Part shown: positions 62,401 through 64,000 of the stretch, piece by piece | How positions within the stretch are numbered: the first letter of the stretch is position 1 | Layout of the letters: each line of letters begins with the position of its first letter | From: Carettochelys insculpta | Taxonomy: Eukaryota > Chordata > Testudines > Carettochelyidae | DNA: 64,000 bases | Direction: 5' to 3' | Assembly (NCBI RefSeq): GCF_033958435.1 | Contig: NC_134144.1 | Location: forward strand, 11,278,010-11,342,009 | Made by a program: the position numbers and the translations under genes | The notes under the pieces: generated by a model | What the model saw: only the letters and a program-made list of their open reading frames with translations | What the model was told of the DNA's origin: nothing | Database searches by the model: none

Positions 62401-63650
62401 CTAACAAATAATGACCATCCTGCACCTTTAAGCAGAAGGATTTTGAGCGGAAGGGGAGGGATGAAAAATGCTGTAAAAGGGGCAGAGTAGTCATTTACTC
62501 ATCACCTGGGAACAGAGGCTTGAAAAGCGCAGCACAGTGCTGGGAGCCTTGCTCGTTACACAACCCAGGCTCAGGCAGGCCCATCCCTCACTGACTTTCA
62601 GGTTGTAAAATACCAGGTTTGATCAACAACAGCATTACACTAGCTGTCCCTTTTTGGAGAGATGGGAGGAAATTTTTCCTTACCACCATACTGGCTTGGG
62701 TGCAGTTGGGGGATTTTTGCCTTCCACACAGCACATTTTGGGTAGGGTTTTGCTTATGCATGGCAATGCAGTAGGCTATGTAACCCTATGACTGGTATGG
62801 CAGAGAATTCTTACAGCCCATCTTTAACCCACCTAAGAAAGTGAATGGTAAAGTCCCAGAAATGGATTTACTGGGGGGATTAGGAGGGAAAAACATGGGG
62901 AGATGGTAAAACTCGCACCTAGTAATTATGAAATAAACACAGGAGTTACCTGCATTGTACACATATCTACCAGGTAGGCCCAGAGTTTCAACAATAAAAG
63001 TTGCGACCTGATTAAACCCATGTCATATTTCTCCTGTCCTTCTTTTGTATAGTCAAACTACTAGCATAGCTAATTTGGTAAAGAGAAAACTAAAATCATA
63101 GTCTTAGTAGGACTGGTTAATATCTGGAAAGTACTGAACACAAACATATAGAAATAAGTAACTATAGCAAAGTAGAAAGGAAAAATAACAAAAAAGGCTT
63201 TAAGGCTATGTAAATGGCATAGCTAATAAAAATAAAAGAATGATTAGCAAATACTTCTGATTTCTTAAATGTTATATGGATTCTCTCACTTTTGGAAAAG
63301 AAAATAATTAAGCATCTTCTGTTTATTCAGCCCCAAATTCTACTATTCTTCTAGGGACATCATTAAAAACAAATGGACAAAATGGCAGATCCAGACCACT
63401 AAAGCAAAGATGCTTCAATTACCTATTTAAGTAAATTCAGAGATCTTTTATAGATTCAGACTCTTTCACAGCGTAAGAACTTTGGCAAATGATTAAAGTA
63501 TACTCCTGTGCTGAAAAATGACTACATAAAATTGTTATCTTCTGTCTCCAAGGATTTTCTCCCTATGTATATTCACAGTCAGATCTTTCTTCAGTGAAAA
63601 CACTATTTTTCACTTCAGCCAAACAATGCAGAATCAATTCGGTAATTAGA
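59479..63650. other. Long stretch without recognised genes
   Basis: AT-rich sequence. A segment at about 62505-62830 (GAACAGAGGCTTGAAAAGCG...GGAGGAAATTTTTCCTTACC...GGGGGATTTTTGCCTTCC) has the feel of an old LTR or other dispersed repeat, but no ends were found. The rest to 63650 is featureless. Confidence 0.45.
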
Positions 63651-63730
63651 GTGGCAGTTCCCAAACTGGTACATGTATCCCAGGGGTAAGCAACACAACT
63701 CTGAAAAGGGGAACCTGTCCAGGAGTAGAT
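63651..63730. mobile_element. Possible hAT-like terminus
   Basis: GGCAGTTCCCAAACTGGTACATGTATCCCAGGGGTAAGC resembles a hAT left end with a CAG-TTCCCAAACT motif. Only this short piece is recognisable, before AT-rich sequence resumes. Confidence 0.3.
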
Positions 63731-64000
63731 TTTATTTATTATTTTATTTATTGCATTTAGATAACAGGCGCCTCAGACAAAGCTTTAAAACCTTGTTGGA
63801 ATTTATTATATAAAAGACTGTAATTAATTTACACCGAGCGGTTCCAATGAAAACACAGATAGATTGAGGCACTAATGTACAGAGCCCTCACTTCCAACTC
63901 AGAATTCATGTTTTTTTTTAATTTTATATGTTATGCTAACAGTGAAAGACAGGTAGCGTTAAGGAGGAAAAGAGAAGTTACTCACCTGTGTAGTAACAAT

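Noticed and set aside
62505..62830. Possible LTR of an endogenous retrovirus
   Set aside because: No TG...CA ends, primer-binding site or paired copy could be found; left unnamed.

Overview
This is vertebrate nuclear DNA, most likely from a cryptodiran (hidden-necked) turtle. The evidence for a turtle is a tRNA-derived SINE with a CR1-like tail (43585-43782), which resembles the published tortoise pol III/SINE, together with CR1 3' ends and a dense mix of PIF/Harbinger, hAT and Tigger/pogo-like DNA transposons. There are no operons, CRISPR arrays or prokaryotic signals, and I saw no viral genes.

One host coding exon could be recognised: 42619-42728 on the minus strand. It is 110 nt long, has consensus splice sites at both ends, and encodes the linker between the N-terminal domain and PDZ1 of PARD3B (PAR-3-like polarity scaffold). 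The rest of the window therefore reads as two very long PARD3B introns: at least 21.3 kb upstream of the exon (42729-64000) and at least 42.6 kb downstream (1-42618).

Left part (1-20 kb): CR1 and LINE scraps, three Tigger/pogo-like MITE copies or relatives, two palindromic Penelope-like repeats, and a broken hAT transposase gene (about 16080-17710, minus strand) that has itself been cut by a Tigger-like MITE with a TA target duplication. Middle (20-42 kb): hAT MITEs, an old internally deleted Harbinger (32226-34278), several Tigger-like elements, and Harbinger MITEs including a 434-bp hairpin element with a TTA duplication (38474-38907). Right part (42-64 kb): the PARD3B exon, the SINE, a 145-bp TG/GA microsatellite, and the main mobile feature of the window, a 3.97-kb GC-rich PIF/Harbinger transposon (50694-54662) nested inside an older hAT-like repeat.

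The Harbinger carries the two convergent genes typical of the superfamily: a HARBI1-type DDE transposase (plus strand, two exons) and a Myb/SANT-like DNA-binding protein (minus strand, two exons). Both are only lightly damaged, and both in-frame stops look like CGA-to-TGA decay at CpG. The same convergent pair survives as fragments in the 32.2-34.3 kb element. The other point worth testing is a hammerhead-ribozyme-like core preserved in several dispersed Penelope-like repeats.
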